Source: Lyophyllum atratum (taxonomy: Eukaryota; Basidiomycota; Agaricomycetes; Agaricales; Lyophyllaceae). Taken from it: a stretch of DNA of 64,000 nucleotides. The translations under genes were made by a program, and so were the position numbers. Within the stretch, counting starts at the first letter, position 1. Each line of letters begins with the position of its first letter. The stretch spans positions 310,001 to 374,000 of the forward strand of contig JACGCN010000024.1 in NCBI GenBank assembly GCA_014905825.1, in the 5' to 3' direction. This document shows positions 1 through 12,600 of this stretch, in pieces. The notes below the pieces were generated by a model. That model saw only the letters and a list, made by a program, of their open reading frames with translations, ran no database searches and had not been told where the DNA came from.

Positions 1-369
1 TGATCTCCTCGATTGATCTGCTTAAAAGAATCCTACATGAGAGGTCAACTGTCAGGCTGCTTGCGAAATTCACACATGAAGTGTTGGCACTCTATGAGTC
101 TATCCCAATATATATTTCAGATCTTGCTGTCTATGAGTGATATTCCCGCTCAAAAAGGATGTGTCTCTGCAGGGATTTTTCCCATACCCATGTCTGTGGC
201 TACCTGGTGATCAACCTGAACTGCGGCCTAGCTCACTCGGAGTTGTGGATATGGGTCCGAGACGATGATGTAGATTACTTAGTTATTTGCCTGTACTTAG
301 TAGCATCGGGAAAACTCTCGGAACCCCGGCGTTCAGGAATTGGACCATGCCGGTTTGATGCCGGTAATA

Positions 370-388
370 TACTACTACTACTACTACT
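370..388. repeat. (CTA)n microsatellite
   Basis: About six CTA trinucleotide units in the stretch downstream of INO1. Nothing else supportable was seen in positions 1-583, which are taken as the 3' flank of the INO1 gene. Confidence 0.8.
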
Positions 389-583
389 CACTCAAGTCAC
401 GAACGGCAAAGCAGAAGACACGATCAACACATTCACGATACGACTATACACAAGCAGATGTAATAGATCAGAGCCCTTTTGGCCCACGAAACACGACACC
501 AGTTGAACGGCATCTCACATCTAAAGTTAACGAGCGACCACAGGACGGCATGTTGAAACCACCCCTGCCCTCAGCACCGCCGT

Positions 584-2364
584 TTACCAGATGCGGGTCT
601 CGAGAAGCAAGTCACTGTTAGCCTCCACGCCAATACAAGCCTTGAGGAAGCTCTCGAGCGCGTTACGCTGTCTGTTAAGGCTGTTCACGACCTCAGTGCC
701 TATCATCACGATATCAGTGTGGTTCACCATCACGCCAAGTGAATGAGGAAACGTACCAGGCTTAACGAGCGGGGCCTTGAGCATGTACGACAACAGCGAC
801 AGCACCGGGTACAACGGCGCGAACTCCGTCTGGGCCGCAGCACCATCCGCGGGGAGCTTGCGGTACTTGATGCGGGTAAGGAGCTCGGTGAGGATGCACA
901 GGTCGAGAATGAGCGGCGTAGCAAGGAGCGAGTCCTCACACTCATTGAAGATATTGATCGTCGAGCGCCCCCCACAGAAGATCTCCGAGTAATACTCATC
1001 GATCGCGCGCTTCGAGTCGCCCACCGCCGGCACGTACTTGATCACCACGATATGGTCCGGGTGCTCGCCCTTCTCCTTCGTGCCCTCCTTAGGCGCCTTG
1101 TACAGGAGCCTGTTGGCATCGACCATGTCGTCGACGACGCTGCTCTTGCTGATCTCCTTGGAGCGGAACTGACGCTCGGCAGAGAGGTTGTGCCCGTCGT
1201 TGTTCCCGAGGTGGTTGTACGAGGCGATGGAGAGGGGCTTGATACCGGCGTTCACCAAGAACTCGGCGAGGACGGACTTGAGCTTCGTCTGGCCGGACTT
1301 GAGGTCGTCGCCGCCGATGAAGGAGTTGTGGCGCTCGGCGAGGGCGATGATGCCGGGGACGAAGGTGTTCTGGGGGGCCCCGTTGACGAAGGGTTCGCCC
1401 TCGAGGATGGCGGCGACGGCGAAGACGCTGGAAGGGGAGACCTCGGCGTGGGAGGCCTTGATCGCAGCGAGGACGTTGTCGGCGGTGTCGTTGACGCCGG
1501 GGATGATGTCGCTGTAGCGCTCGGTGTTGGCAGTCCAGAAGACGACGACGCGGTCAAGCTCGTTGTCGGCCTTGAACTTGCGGATGTCGGCACGGATTTG
1601 GTCAAGGTGGGCTTGCTTATCGGAGCCGGGAAGGACATTGTCGGCACGCTGCTCCTGGTTCGCAGCAATGAAGTCGGGGTAGTAGATGGAAGGGAGGGGA
1701 GCGCCGAGTAGAGCCATATGGGGCTTGACTTGACGCTGGAGGTCATAGTCGAGGACCTGAGCGCGCTCCATAGCTTTGTCGAGGGGCACGCCAGAGATGT
1801 CCCAGCCACCAAGGACGAGGTCGTTGGGGTGGACCATGGGGAGGACGTCGGAGATAGGGACGTGAACATCGTTGCCACTCGCAGCATCCGTACCAATACG
1901 GACGGTGGACGCGCGAAGGAGCGAGCCGATGTAGTTGGGCTGTTGGATACCCTGCTTGGTGTGCCAGACGATGTTATGGCGGTTGGCGAGGATGGTCGCG
2001 CACAGGGTAGTGCCGTTGTTGCCACCAACACCAATCATCATCAAACTACATCAATAAAAGGTTAAAAACTGCAAACGTATTGGTGAGGGAATACGTACCC
2101 AGTCTTGCCGACGGCTCTCTTGGTCTGGAACTCATAAGGCTGGACGGTAGGGGTGATGGTGAAGTGCCCGTCAGACACGGTGACATTGGAACCGCGGTTG
2201 AAGAACTTGGACGTGATGTGCTCGTCAGAGTAAAGCGTGTTCTCTGACTGAACAGTAATCGCGTGGGGGCGACGGACAGCGGTGGGATGGATAGGGAGGA
2301 TAGATTCGAGTTGGGACTCCGGGGTGTTGTACCCAGAGGTTCCGTTAGACACGTTTGGGGCCAT
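584..2364 (-). CDS. INO1: Inositol-3-phosphate synthase (myo-inositol-1-phosphate synthase)
   Basis: Converts glucose 6-phosphate to 1D-myo-inositol 3-phosphate with NAD+, the first step of inositol and phosphatidylinositol synthesis, in the cytosol. There are two exons, 2364-2099 and 2045-584, with a 53-bp intron; the join restores the NAD-binding glycine motif GVGGNNGTT at about residues 94-102. Further family landmarks are NHLGNNDG in the middle, and the C-terminus [16 protein letters not shown] is typical of fungal INO1. The product is 575 aa, slightly longer than the yeast enzyme (about 533) because of a longer N-terminus. The ATG at 2364 is the only in-frame start giving the conserved N-terminal region. 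Upstream lie a TATA box and a possible inositol-responsive element. The gene looks intact. Confidence 0.96.
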
Positions 2365-2579
2365 TGGATTCGATTGAGAGATAGTTGCAAAGGGGTGGGT
2401 GTACGAAAATCAGAAACTTATCAGGAAGCCGGGCGCGGAGTGCTTGGAACCTCTATGGGAGTTGTGCGAGCTGCAAAGCTGGTTTGAGTACATGCAAAGA
2501 CTGCAAGTAACTCCTAGAAAGGGGGTTGTAGGATGCGAGAGAGAGCTAAGATGCTGGAGAACGTTGGAGAGTGCGGGAG

Positions 2580-2587
2580 CTTATATA
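2580..2587 (-). promoter_or_regulatory. TATA box of INO1
   Basis: TATATAAG on the minus strand, 216 bp upstream of the INO1 ATG. This implies a fairly long 5' leader. Confidence 0.5.
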
Positions 2588-2615
2588 GCAATGGGACTCT
2601 GAAGGGTTGAGGTCA

Positions 2616-2625
2616 ATTGTGAAAT
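2616..2625 (+). promoter_or_regulatory. Possible inositol/choline-responsive element (ICRE/UASINO-like)
   Basis: ATTGTGAAAT matches eight of ten bases of the yeast UASINO consensus CATGTGAAAT, which Ino2/Ino4-type bHLH factors bind. It overlaps CAATTG, an E-box-like hexamer, and lies about 30 bp upstream of the INO1 TATA box. The match is short, so the call rests on position as much as on sequence. Confidence 0.3.
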
Positions 2626-2640
2626 GAAGCACGCGTTTTA

Positions 2641-4280
2641 TCAACTTTTTTCAAAGTCCGGACCGCCTAAGCGAAATCGTACGATCAGAATTCTTATCGG
2701 TTTTGGGGTTCTAACAGAAACGTATTTCATTTTCCCTCCTGTCTTCCACAACGTGTTTACTATGCGGCATGCTTGTAACGTTCGAGCTTCAGATGCTTGA
2801 TAAGGATACTGTGGCCGGGATTGGTCTGCGGTCTTGGGATGCTCAAACAGGCTCGCACGGCTCGCGAGAATTGCCTGCACACAAACGTCGGGGGCACTTC
2901 ACCCGCCACGACGTAACTGGTTAGGTAAAAAGGCGGCATGTCGGTCTGCAATGTCATCCAGGGATTGTCAGGTTCGGAATATCACGCCGCTCAAGGCCAT
3001 GATGCAAGCCCCTGAAATCACATCGTTGGATACTTTCAAATCGATGGCGCGGTCGCCCTCCGCAGCACGACATAGATGGTATGAATCATGGAAGCGAGAA
3101 GGAAGTGGTGCGCAGCTGACTCCCGAATATCCATATATGGAGGTAATCGACGCATGTGTAGCGCAGGTAATCAGATCTTCAGGACCTCAAGGCCCAGCCC
3201 ATGCGCCTTGACGTGATTGCGTCCTCGCTATTCCGCACCTCGAGGCTCGGATGCATGGAATCCTATCGAACGGCGAAGAACGGCAGCAAAATGGGGTGAC
3301 GACAACGACTAAGCATGGCACTCATGTCTTCGAGTTTCTGAGCTTCGTCGTCATTGTATCTCTCACCCTGCAGGGTTTGCAGGGCGTTCCCAAACGATGT
3401 AGACAACTTAGAACCCTACGACAGCCTCCGACTCGCACCTCGAGGAAGATCTGTCAGGATATGTTTCGTAAACTCTGGTCTGGCGTCACGCCTGCTTACT
3501 GTTATTGCAATTCTCTCGATTGCAACGCCTTTCCGGATCCATCGAGGCTCACACCACCCGAAAATTACAATCCCTACTCCAGTACATGTAGAACATGCGT
3601 GGTCCGATGTCGGAGACCCCGTTCCTCCAATCAGGCAAATCTTACCAAGGCTCCATCAGCAACAATCCAAAATGCCGCCCTATCTTCAATTCCAAGGGAA
3701 AGACTACCTACCGGGGGGTCTCTTGTCCAGAGCTTCTGCCCGCCGTCCTATCTTATTACTGCCCAACACCGGGACCGCGAGGGCATTCGAGCGTGCTTGA
3801 CATCTACGACTTCCCGGTACTTGGGCCGTATTGACTGCTTCGATAGAGGCATACAACAGGTCGACATTAGGAAGGCCAGTTCTCTCTCGCAGTAAACCCT
3901 GAGATAATATAATCCCGCCGATTCTGCGCGTATACATATGGCCAATTGGACTTGTAACGACGACGCCATCTTAAGAGATAGATGGAGTGGGAAATCTGAC
4001 GCGGGCAGCCAGATTTTGGGGCGATCTGGAGTCGAAGTCTGGTAGTTGGAATGTACATTACGATTTCATGAGCAAAGTTCATATGCGACATGCAGTCTAT
4101 GATCTTTGCGATACTGTTCGAAGGGGGGGAAAACTTACATCGCACAAAAGAATGAAAGCAATACATCATGAGGTGAGGTTATGATCATGTACTGGCAGAT
4201 TATTTAAATAGATAGCGATGTATGTATTAAGTGCATATGCGGAGCTCACAGAAGTCAGTCGAATGTACTCCTCTAGCCCC
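2641..4280. other. Intergenic, no supportable gene
   Basis: Several overlapping open frames occur here, the longest at 3251-3895 (+), but none shows a recognisable domain, signal peptide or convincing splice pattern. Two other frames stay open across the same stretch, so openness alone is no evidence of coding. I see no repeat or RNA structure. Confidence 0.5.
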
Positions 4281-6109
4281 TCACGTCGTCCGCGCAACCT
4301 CCTGTCCCTTCCCCTCACCCTCCGCAGCCTTCGCCGTCCCTTGCCCCTCTTCACCTTCCTTCTTCCTTGGCCTCCCACTGAGGTGATCAAACGCCTCCCA
4401 CAGAGTCCCCGGCACGTCGCCCGCAACCTGCTGCTGCTCCTGCTCCAGCAGCTTCTCGAGCTCCTCCCGATGATCAGCGATGTACTTCTGCTCGTCCTGG
4501 TACTGCAACTGCGCCTCACGCCGCTTCTGCTCAAGGTACGTCGGGGGGATACCCGACGTCGAGGCCGACGCGGGGGTCTACACGGATGGGGAAGGCAAGG
4601 TGTCAGTGTTACGTCACTTTGATCATGAGAGGTATGGGTAAAACGCACAGCGTTTGAGAGGCCGAAGAGAGAGGAGAAGGAGCTTGAGGAGACGCCCTTC
4701 TTGTTCTTCCACTCCTCAACGTGCTTAGCCTTCGCCTCTGCTTCCTTCTTGGCGTACTCCAGCGGGATGTTCTTGTCCTTATAGACGTCGAGAATCGGGC
4801 GAACGTCGGGCGGATGATAGATGGCAATGGCTACAGGCTCATCATTGATCAAAAATCGAGAGGGAGAAAAGAGGGGACGAACATTCGAGGAAGGGGATCA
4901 TGGCAATGAGACCATTGTCCCGAGAATCGCCTTTCCATTTAGGGAGGATGATCGCATTCTCGGGATGCGTTGCGACGTGTTCTGGGTCGGTGTCGAGCAG
5001 GATGACCTTGGAGAGGTCACGGTTCAGGTAGGAGAGATCCTGGGATGGGTTGAATATAAGTCATGCACATGGACTAGTATTTCAACCACAAACCTTGACA
5101 ATTTTGCCGTTGATCGAGCGGGTGGCTTCGCGGAAGAGGCGGTGTGTGATGTAAAAGTTGAAGCGGTCAAGCTTGTCTAAAATAGGACCAGCGGTCTGTG
5201 TGATATTGTTAGTTTGAGGTTAAGAGAGGTTAGAAATACCAATTGAAACTCACATAGTAATTTTGGGTAGTGAACACGACGACTTCGTAGAACTGCGAGA
5301 TGTAGGCCAAGAAATAGTCTACACCTGGTCGTTTCGCCGTTCGCCAACCGTGCTGGCGCTGTTATGACAGTAAATCGAGCAATCACGTTGACAGAGAGAA
5401 AGATAACACACATCCCATGTCGAGGTAACTAGCAGGTCGTCAATGGATATTAGGAGGGTGTATGGCTTCTGGTGCGGTGGAGGATACGCCGGCGGTAGGA
5501 GCTCAGGCCATGCGGGTTTGTTAAAGTACTGTGACGTGACTTAGCAGGCGTTGTAGGATGAGGTACTTGACACATACGTCAAACAAATCCGTAAATCGCT
5601 CTTTCGTCCTCCCTAGCCACGTTGACGGTGCTTGCTCCATAGTCTACGCCGCGTTATTATTATTAGCCCACTAATCAATGTTGAACACGTACCATCTTCT
5701 TCGCCTTGAGCTCGTCCTCCTCCCATTCACGACCCATATACACCGTGTTCACACCGAACGCGACCGCGAGGAGAGCCAACGCCAACCGCCCCGTGTTCCG
5801 CCGCTTCCGCTCTGCGCTCGACAGCGAACCCTTCGAAGACCGTGCACCCGTTCTCTGCTGCTCCGTGGGGTCTGGCGGAGCAAAATCGAGACTTGGTACA
5901 CTACCAGGCTGCAAAGGCGCTGGCGTCGGCTCTGGTGGAGGCTCCGGAGTGCTTGAAGCGGAGGGTTTCGGTGGCTCAGGTGGTGGGGGTGGTGAAGTAG
6001 GCCCCTGCTTCAACGTCGAGGGGGGCGGTGTTGGGGGCTTCTTGGCCATGCATCGTACGGACTGTACGAATACGCGCCGCGGAACCGTTCGAGTCAAGAC
6101 GGCGAACAT
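4281..6109 (-). CDS. TIM50: Mitochondrial import inner membrane translocase subunit Tim50
   Basis: Presequence receptor of the TIM23 complex, anchored in the mitochondrial inner membrane and exposing an FCP1-like (HAD phosphatase fold) domain to the intermembrane space. Eight exons (6109-5693, 5643-5578, 5528-5412, 5358-5254, 5195-5094, 5039-4883, 4830-4649, 4577-4281) give 480 aa. The start [14 protein letters not shown] is an Arg-rich amphipathic presequence; an upstream in-frame Met at 6283 would bury it. A Pro-rich linker follows, then one membrane span at about 106-126 ([15 protein letters not shown]). The FCP1-like core contains [11 protein letters not shown] (about 190-200), [10 protein letters not shown] and the [14 protein letters not shown] segment. 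The C-terminal tail is charged and Glu/Gln-rich. Confidence 0.95.
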
Positions 6110-6908
6110 CCCTTCCAGCAATGCAAACCAGCAGATACAAGCCAAACATTTTTTCTGGCCGGTCAGTTTGGACTTGTTTGTTCCACAAGGTCTTACCTGC
6201 CCGATACGGCTTTCTCTCACTCCTCCACAACGAGCGCGCCTCATGCGTCCCATTTTAGTTCTAGTGCTCCGCTTCCAGGCCATATACTCTAAAGCTGGCT
6301 CTGGGGATAAGCTTGTCCACTAGACTGGTATCTTATCGGGTACACCAGCAAGGATCGGCTATACACATTCCGTGTCGACTTTTCAGTCGGCTATCTCCAC
6401 AAGACGGGGGGCTACTCTCATACGGAACGCGGCGTTAGTGCGGTGTTGACGCTCTGTTCCAATGTCTTGGATCGCCTCGGATTGCTGAATTCACATATGG
6501 CCCAGGACTTCGTCTATGCAAGTCCTCCAAGTGCACAAGCTACTGTGGTTGGTCGATCAGAGACAGCTGACCCGTTAACCTGCTCGACGTATGCCAAGCA
6601 CCACTCACGCCTTCAGAACCAACATAGTCATCGAACTTCAGGGTTCGAGACATGACGCTAGGGCTTACTAACATAGGTGCCAAGCGGTCAATTGTGAGAA
6701 CATCTGGACGCGCCGGGCAATGTACAGACGCGACTTTACAACTGATGATCCTGATGGACACTTCCTCGGTCTCAGTCTTACATTACCAAGGGGAAACCAC
6801 GCTTTAATCACGTCGCGTATCCCAAATTCTGGTGTGCCGCCCCCACAGTTGTGGCAAAGGAAGCTGGCGAGCTGCCTCACACACCGAGGACATGGATCCA
6901 CCGTGGCG
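6110..6908. other. Divergent intergenic region between TIM50 and glyoxal oxidase
   Basis: About 0.8 kb separates the two divergent start codons and must hold both promoters. No gene, repeat or RNA structure was recognised apart from the TATA box listed next. Confidence 0.5.
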
Positions 6909-6915
6909 TATAAAG
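6909..6915 (+). promoter_or_regulatory. TATA box of glyoxal oxidase gene
   Basis: TATAAAG about 70 bp upstream of the glyoxal oxidase ATG, a usual spacing for a strongly expressed fungal secretory gene. Confidence 0.5.
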
Positions 6916-6979
6916 CCGACCCCTTTTTGTGGGAGATCCTGGTCGCGCAGAAAGAAGCTGCAAATCAATATTCCTCTCA

Positions 6980-9148
6980 ATGCGTTCACTACTAAGATTC
7001 TCCCTTCTTCCCCTCCTCGTCGCAGCAGCCCCCTCTCCCCAAGGCTGGCACTTCGTCCAAAATGGAACAACAGGAATTTTAGCCCTCGAAGCCATTGTTG
7101 TGTCGCCCACCCTGGCGGTCCTATTTGATCGCGTTCAGGACGACCCACTTCAAATCAATGGCCATGGTGCCTGGGGTGCGTTGTGGAATTTCGAGGCCAA
7201 CACGGCGACGCCACTTTCCCTAGTCTCGAATACTTTTTGTGCGAGCGGCGGGTTCTTGAGTAACGGTACCATGGTGCGTGATTTTGGCGGTTGGTGTAAC
7301 CGTCGTGCTTGTCATGCATGTTGCTGATTGTTTTACTGTAGGTTAGCGTTGGTGGACACGCCGTGGAGAACCCTACCACTGAGCCAGACACTGACGGCCG
7401 CATGATAATCCGATTGTTCGAACCATGCGCAGATTCTTTTGGTGCAGGCTGCTCCGTATTCGAGGACGCTGAGAACTTGCATCTCGCAGAGACGAGGTGG
7501 TACCCTTCTTCCTTGCGTATCTTTGACGGGTCTTTGGTACGCTAGGTCCATCAACCACTACGGTTCTATTCTCATGTCGCCGTGATCTTTCAGATGGTAG
7601 TCGGCGGTACCCACGATCGCACACCATTTTATAACACAGACCCTGTGAACAGCTTCGAATTCGTTCCGAAAAAGGGTAACGGAGTCCCCCGCCCTTCACC
7701 TTTCCTCGAACGCAGCTTACCCGCCAATCTCTTCCCTCGGTAAGCTTATCTTCTCTTCCTTCCTTAGCCAAAGCTTGTGCCAACAGCCTGCCGCCCCCAG
7801 AGTATTCGCTCTGCCCGACGGCAAGGTCTTCATGATCGCAAACAACCAGACCATAATCTACGACGTCGAAACCGGCATCGAGACGCGCCTCCCAGACATC
7901 CCCAACGGCGTGCGCGTTACGAACCCACTCGATGGCACTGCTACTCTCCTCCCACTAATGCCACCCCTCTTCACGCCCGAGGTCCTGGTGTGCGGCGGCA
8001 GCAGCATCGACGACACCATCCATCCCGCAAACCTGTCCTCGCAGGATGCCGCCTCGGACCAGTGCAGCCGCATCACCCTTACGCCTGACGGCATCAAGAG
8101 GGGGTGGGTCGTGGAGAAGATGCTGGAGGGGAGGATTATGCCTGAGATGATACTGATGCCTGATGGGCGAGTCCTGATTATAAATGGCGGGGAATCTGGG
8201 TACGCGGCTTTTGGAAGCGTGAGGGATCCGGTTGGGGCGCAATCGAATGCAGACCATCCTGTGTGAGTTGATGTGTCCCCCTACTTTGATTTGCGTGGCT
8301 TGGTGGCTTATGGTTGTTCTGGAAGGTTCAAGCCCGTTCTGTACACACCCAACGCGCCTCTCGGACGCAGGTTCAGTAACCAGGACATGCCTTCCTCGGA
8401 GATCGCGCGCATGTACCACTCTACAGTAACATTGACACCCAATGGGTAGGTCTACATTGGTACTGCCTATACTTGTATCTAAAGTTGACTGGCTCTTTTA
8501 TAGCAACATCTTCATTGCAGGTTCGAACCCGAACGGTGGCCTTGTCAACGGAACACAATTCCACACGTTCGTCTCACACAATCCTCCATGTATTCACTTG
8601 CTTATCACATCCCCCAATACAGAGAATTCCGCGCGGAGTACCTCAACCCGCCATACATGAGCGTCGCGCGCCCCACCCTATCAAACGTCCCAAAGACCAT
8701 CCCCTTCAACCACGCCTTCACCGTCGCCGTCGACATTCCCGCCGGGATCAAGGGTACAAATGTGCAAGGTGCGTCTAATCCCCCCATGGAATATACTTCG
8801 AGAAAGACGATGACCCCTACTAGTCGCGCTGATGGACCTCGGCTTCTCGTCGCACGCTTTCCACTCCAGCTCGCGTCTCGTCTTTATGGACGCCGTGCTC
8901 ATGCGCGACCGCAAGTCCATCACCATCACCAGCCCTCCAAACAACCGCGTGTTCCCTCCTGGCCCAGGTGCGTTGTTTCTGCTCACCCGTCGCGCCTATC
9001 TTTTCTTTTTTGACAACCGTTACTGATCACGGAACCAGCATACATCTTCGTGACCATCGACGGCGTAACGAGTGTGGGCGCACATGTGATGGTTGGGGAT
9101 GGGAAGGCACCGCCTGTGAAGGATCAGGGTATTCGACTTCCATTCTAG
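6980..9148 (+). CDS. Glyoxal oxidase (copper radical oxidase, AA5 family)
   Basis: Secreted enzyme that oxidises glyoxal, methylglyoxal and other aldehydes and supplies H2O2 to ligninolytic peroxidases. Nine exons (6980-7273, 7342-7536, 7594-7739, 7801-8262, 8326-8445, 8504-8566, 8623-8768, 8824-8967, 9039-9148) give 559 aa, the size usual for fungal GLOX. A hydrophobic signal peptide starts at the ATG. The copper/radical site is complete: Cys87 in SNTFCASGG and Tyr152 in TRWYPSS form the Cys-Tyr cofactor, Tyr396-His397 lie in ARMYHS, and His486 in GFSSHAFHS is the remaining ligand (positions counted from my exon model). All introns are 50-72 bp and every join keeps the frame, so the gene appears functional. 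Confidence 0.95.
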
Positions 9149-9659
9149 GTTTTGTCCAGTATAAGCGTATCTAAAACATCCTTTGTTATATCACGAGCCT
9201 CAATTTTTTAAGCATGTGTATCATATGTTGACCACATCGTCCCCCTCAAGGAGGGGAACGCAGTGTCGGCGTACCAGCTATCGTCGGTCAGGGCGGCAAT
9301 TTTTGTGGTCGCGCGCTTCTAATGGTAATAGGAAGAACGTACTCGCCCTAAGATCAAGATGGTCAAATTTCGAGAAAGTCAGGTAGTTGCTCTCCGTTCC
9401 AGGAACTGATAGTACTACTAGTCTGATCTGAGTCTCTCTCTGTCATGTCAAGCCCAATCCATTCGTTCCTTATTTGTGTAACGTCAATGCTAAAGAGATT
9501 TATTTGACTGTATATCGAAGCTACCTATAACGAGCATATAATGGACGCACTAGATAAATAAGAATAAAATAGAACTAGATAATTCATACGCTTCAATCAC
9601 TAAAACTATCGGACGGTATTCGGACCAGCAGCAAAAGATAAAAAACTAAGAATCGAGAA
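9149..9659. other. Convergent intergenic region
   Basis: Lies between the 3' ends of the glyoxal oxidase gene and the minus-strand membrane protein gene. It is AT-richer near 9530-9650 and no gene or structured element was recognised. Confidence 0.5.
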
Positions 9660-12600
9660 TCACCGCCATCCCCCCGACGCACGACCCCCACTTGGTCGAG
9701 CCAAAGACGCCCTAGGCGCCCTCGTACTTCTAGTCGCAGGAGCAGACGTAGCTGTTGGGGCAGCTACCGCACCAGGGGCGGACACTCGGGGGCGAAGGGT
9801 GGGAGGGATAGGCGCGGAAGCTGAACGCACAGTAGGTTTAGACGAGGCGGAGGGGCGGGGGCGGAGCATTCTTGTGGTAGGTGGGGCTTTGGCTTTGGCT
9901 TTGGAGGCGGGGTGTGGGCGGGTTGGGGGGCGTGATGGGCCGGGTTGGGGTTGTGCTACACGTTTGGGCGAAGCGGGAATCGGTTGAGAATAAGATGGAG
10001 AGGGAGGTAAAGAAGGAGGAGGTGGAGGTGGAGGCGAAGGAGGTGGAGGTGGAGAAGGAGGAGGCGAAGGAGGTGGGGATATCATTGGTGCATCCTTCGC
10101 GCGATACATGTTGCAAACAGACTCCCAGTGCTCCTGGGTAAACGTGGTGAACATCGAGATCGCGGGCTGCTACGAAGGAGGGCATGATTAGTATCTTACA
10201 AGGGAACGAACCGAATGGAGGCTACCTTATGTTCCGTCTTCGTCGGTACCTTGTGCGTCGGTCTCGCCACTTCCACATCGAGGACCTCGGTATTAAAAGG
10301 GGGTTCTGATGCCTCCCCTCGTTGGACTGGCGTATTAACATATTCAATCGGCAGGGGCAACTAAAAAACTCCATCAGCACCAAAACTCAAAACGCCAACC
10401 AAAGAAAAAAAAAACACACCTTCATCCCAAGCCTCCTCCCCATCTCCTCAACACCCACACACTCCTCCTCCTCCTCCCAACTCCCCCCCTCCCCCTCCCC
10501 ATCCCAATCCAACTCCCCCAAATCCCTCTCCTCCTCCCCATCCCCATCCCCCCTCACCGAATACGCATCCACATCCTCCGGCGGCGCCGGGTTCGCCAAT
10601 TCCCTCTTCCTCACCCTCTCCTCCCAAAACCTAACCATCTCCGGCGTAAGCCCCCACTCCCCCGACGTGTCCGCGTCTTTGGGGAAGTCGGCGGGCCATC
10701 CCGAGGTGACGAGCGATTCGGACTCGAGCGCGTGTGCGAGGGGGCTGAGACCGGCTAACGACGTGTCCCCGAGCGAATCCACCGACTCCTCCTCCAACGC
10801 GGCGATGGAGTTGAGGGAGAAGGACGCCGCGAACTCGAGGAAAGCTGGGGGTTTCAGCGTGTTGGGCTGGGGCGAGCGCGGGGGGGCTTTACACGGAGAC
10901 GCCTTGATAAAGTTGAGCGTCGGCACGCGCGGGGGTGAGAGCATGGGCGCCAATACTTCGTCGTTGCCGCCTCCTCCAAGCTCGGACGCAGCGGCTCTGA
11001 GCTTCTCGGAGAACGCGCGGAGGGTGCGGCCGAACTCTGCGTGGGAGGTGGAGAGGCGGTCGATGCGGGAGGCGGCCTCTTCGGTGTGGACTTCTTGCAC
11101 CCAGGAGGTGCAGCGGGAGCGGCCTTCGGAGGTGAAGAGGGAGGTGAAGGAGGGGGAGGGGGAGAAGGTGGAGAAGGTGGGTGGTGGGGCGGCGGGTGCC
11201 CCGTTGTTGTATGGTTCTTCGTCGTTCGCAAGTAGTGCGGTTGGAACGCCCGCTTCTGGCTCCTCGGGCTCGTCAAAGGTCAAATGCGACTGTTCAAGAA
11301 GGAAGCCTCGGTCGCCTGCACCCATCCAAGCCATAGATGATTCGGATCCAGCCACTGCCACCTGCACCACCTTGCCTTCTCCGTCTTCGTCGTTAACCAC
11401 TTCACTCCCCATCGACATCGACATATCAACACCAGCCAGATCCGCCAACATATCCTCAGAGCCAATATCCATAAGATTCCTCTTGATCCCCTGGTTGAGG
11501 CTGACGAACCCCGCGAGCGAGAACGTATCCTCCGTACTGCCCGTCCGGTCCACCCGCGGGCTCGACGGTCGCACCACGACCATGCTGTCGTCGAACTGGT
11601 CCATCGCTGAGACGAACCTGTCCTCGTCCTCGTCTTCCCCGCTCATGTCTTGGGCAAAGTCGGAGCTATCTCCAACGAAGCCCAGGTCACCCACATCATT
11701 GCCAGCGTGACTGTGATCTACAGACGCGTCCGGGAGGCTGCCCCCACTGCCAGCAGCGGGGCCCGAGACGTCAGAGAAAGCAGTCGACATAATGTGTTCT
11801 CCCTTTGGAGGTGGTGAAGGCCGCGCGGAGGCGCGCGGCGTAGGGCGGTTGCGCGAGGGTGTGCGGTGAGAGGAGGACGATGCTGCCGACGAGTTGGCAG
11901 CGAGGAAGAGCCATATCTTCTTCTTTGGCGGGGACGGCGTCTGCACGAGGGTCCCGTCATTCGAAATGAACGAGTTCGTCATTGACGTCGCTGTTGTTGG
12001 GGACTGGAGGTGGATGGCGGTGATGATTCCCGATGCGCTGTCGCGGACGAAGGCAGGGAAGAGGGCGGTGGCCAAGGTAAGGAGAGCGGCGAGGTTGCTT
12101 AGCCACTCTGGTGTCGTGATGGCACCGAAGAGGACGACGACCATCGAGGAGAAGCATTCCTGGATGGTGAGGGCGTAGACTAGAGCCTGGGCAACGTCGG
12201 CCTGGGTCGGAGAGGCGCGTACTGTATATGTTTGGTCAAGTGACGAAGAAGGAAGAGCTCAAGAAGACTTACGTGCGGAGACAGCAGGGGAAAAGTCCCC
12301 GATATGTCCTGTGACATACATATAGGCCTGCATCACGATACCAATGAGCCGGAGCGCCCAAGTGGGAATACATGATGAGGGATTGGCCGGGAGAGTCTGG
12401 GAAGGGGGATTAGGAGGCGGGGCTGCAACTCCAGATGACGACCTCGTCCGGAGTGTCAGCCACCATTCCGAAGTCTTGGCTTGTACACCATCTAGTGACG
12501 GCATTTGTTCAACACCAGTATCAAGGGCGTCGAGGGCAACGTGGACGCCGAATATCGCCACAATTTCGAAGAGAAAACCTGAGGCGGCGCTGAGCAGTGT

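Noticed and set aside
730..2065. Long open frames on the plus strand and other minus frames within INO1
   Set aside because: They overlap the well-supported INO1 coding exons; openness comes from codon bias of the real gene.
3251..3895. 214-codon open frame (+)
   Set aside because: Two other frames are open over the same stretch; no domain, signal peptide or splice pattern.
10322..11710. 462-codon plus-strand frame opposite the membrane protein gene
   Set aside because: Ser/Pro low-complexity mirror of the real minus-strand exon; no splice or start support.
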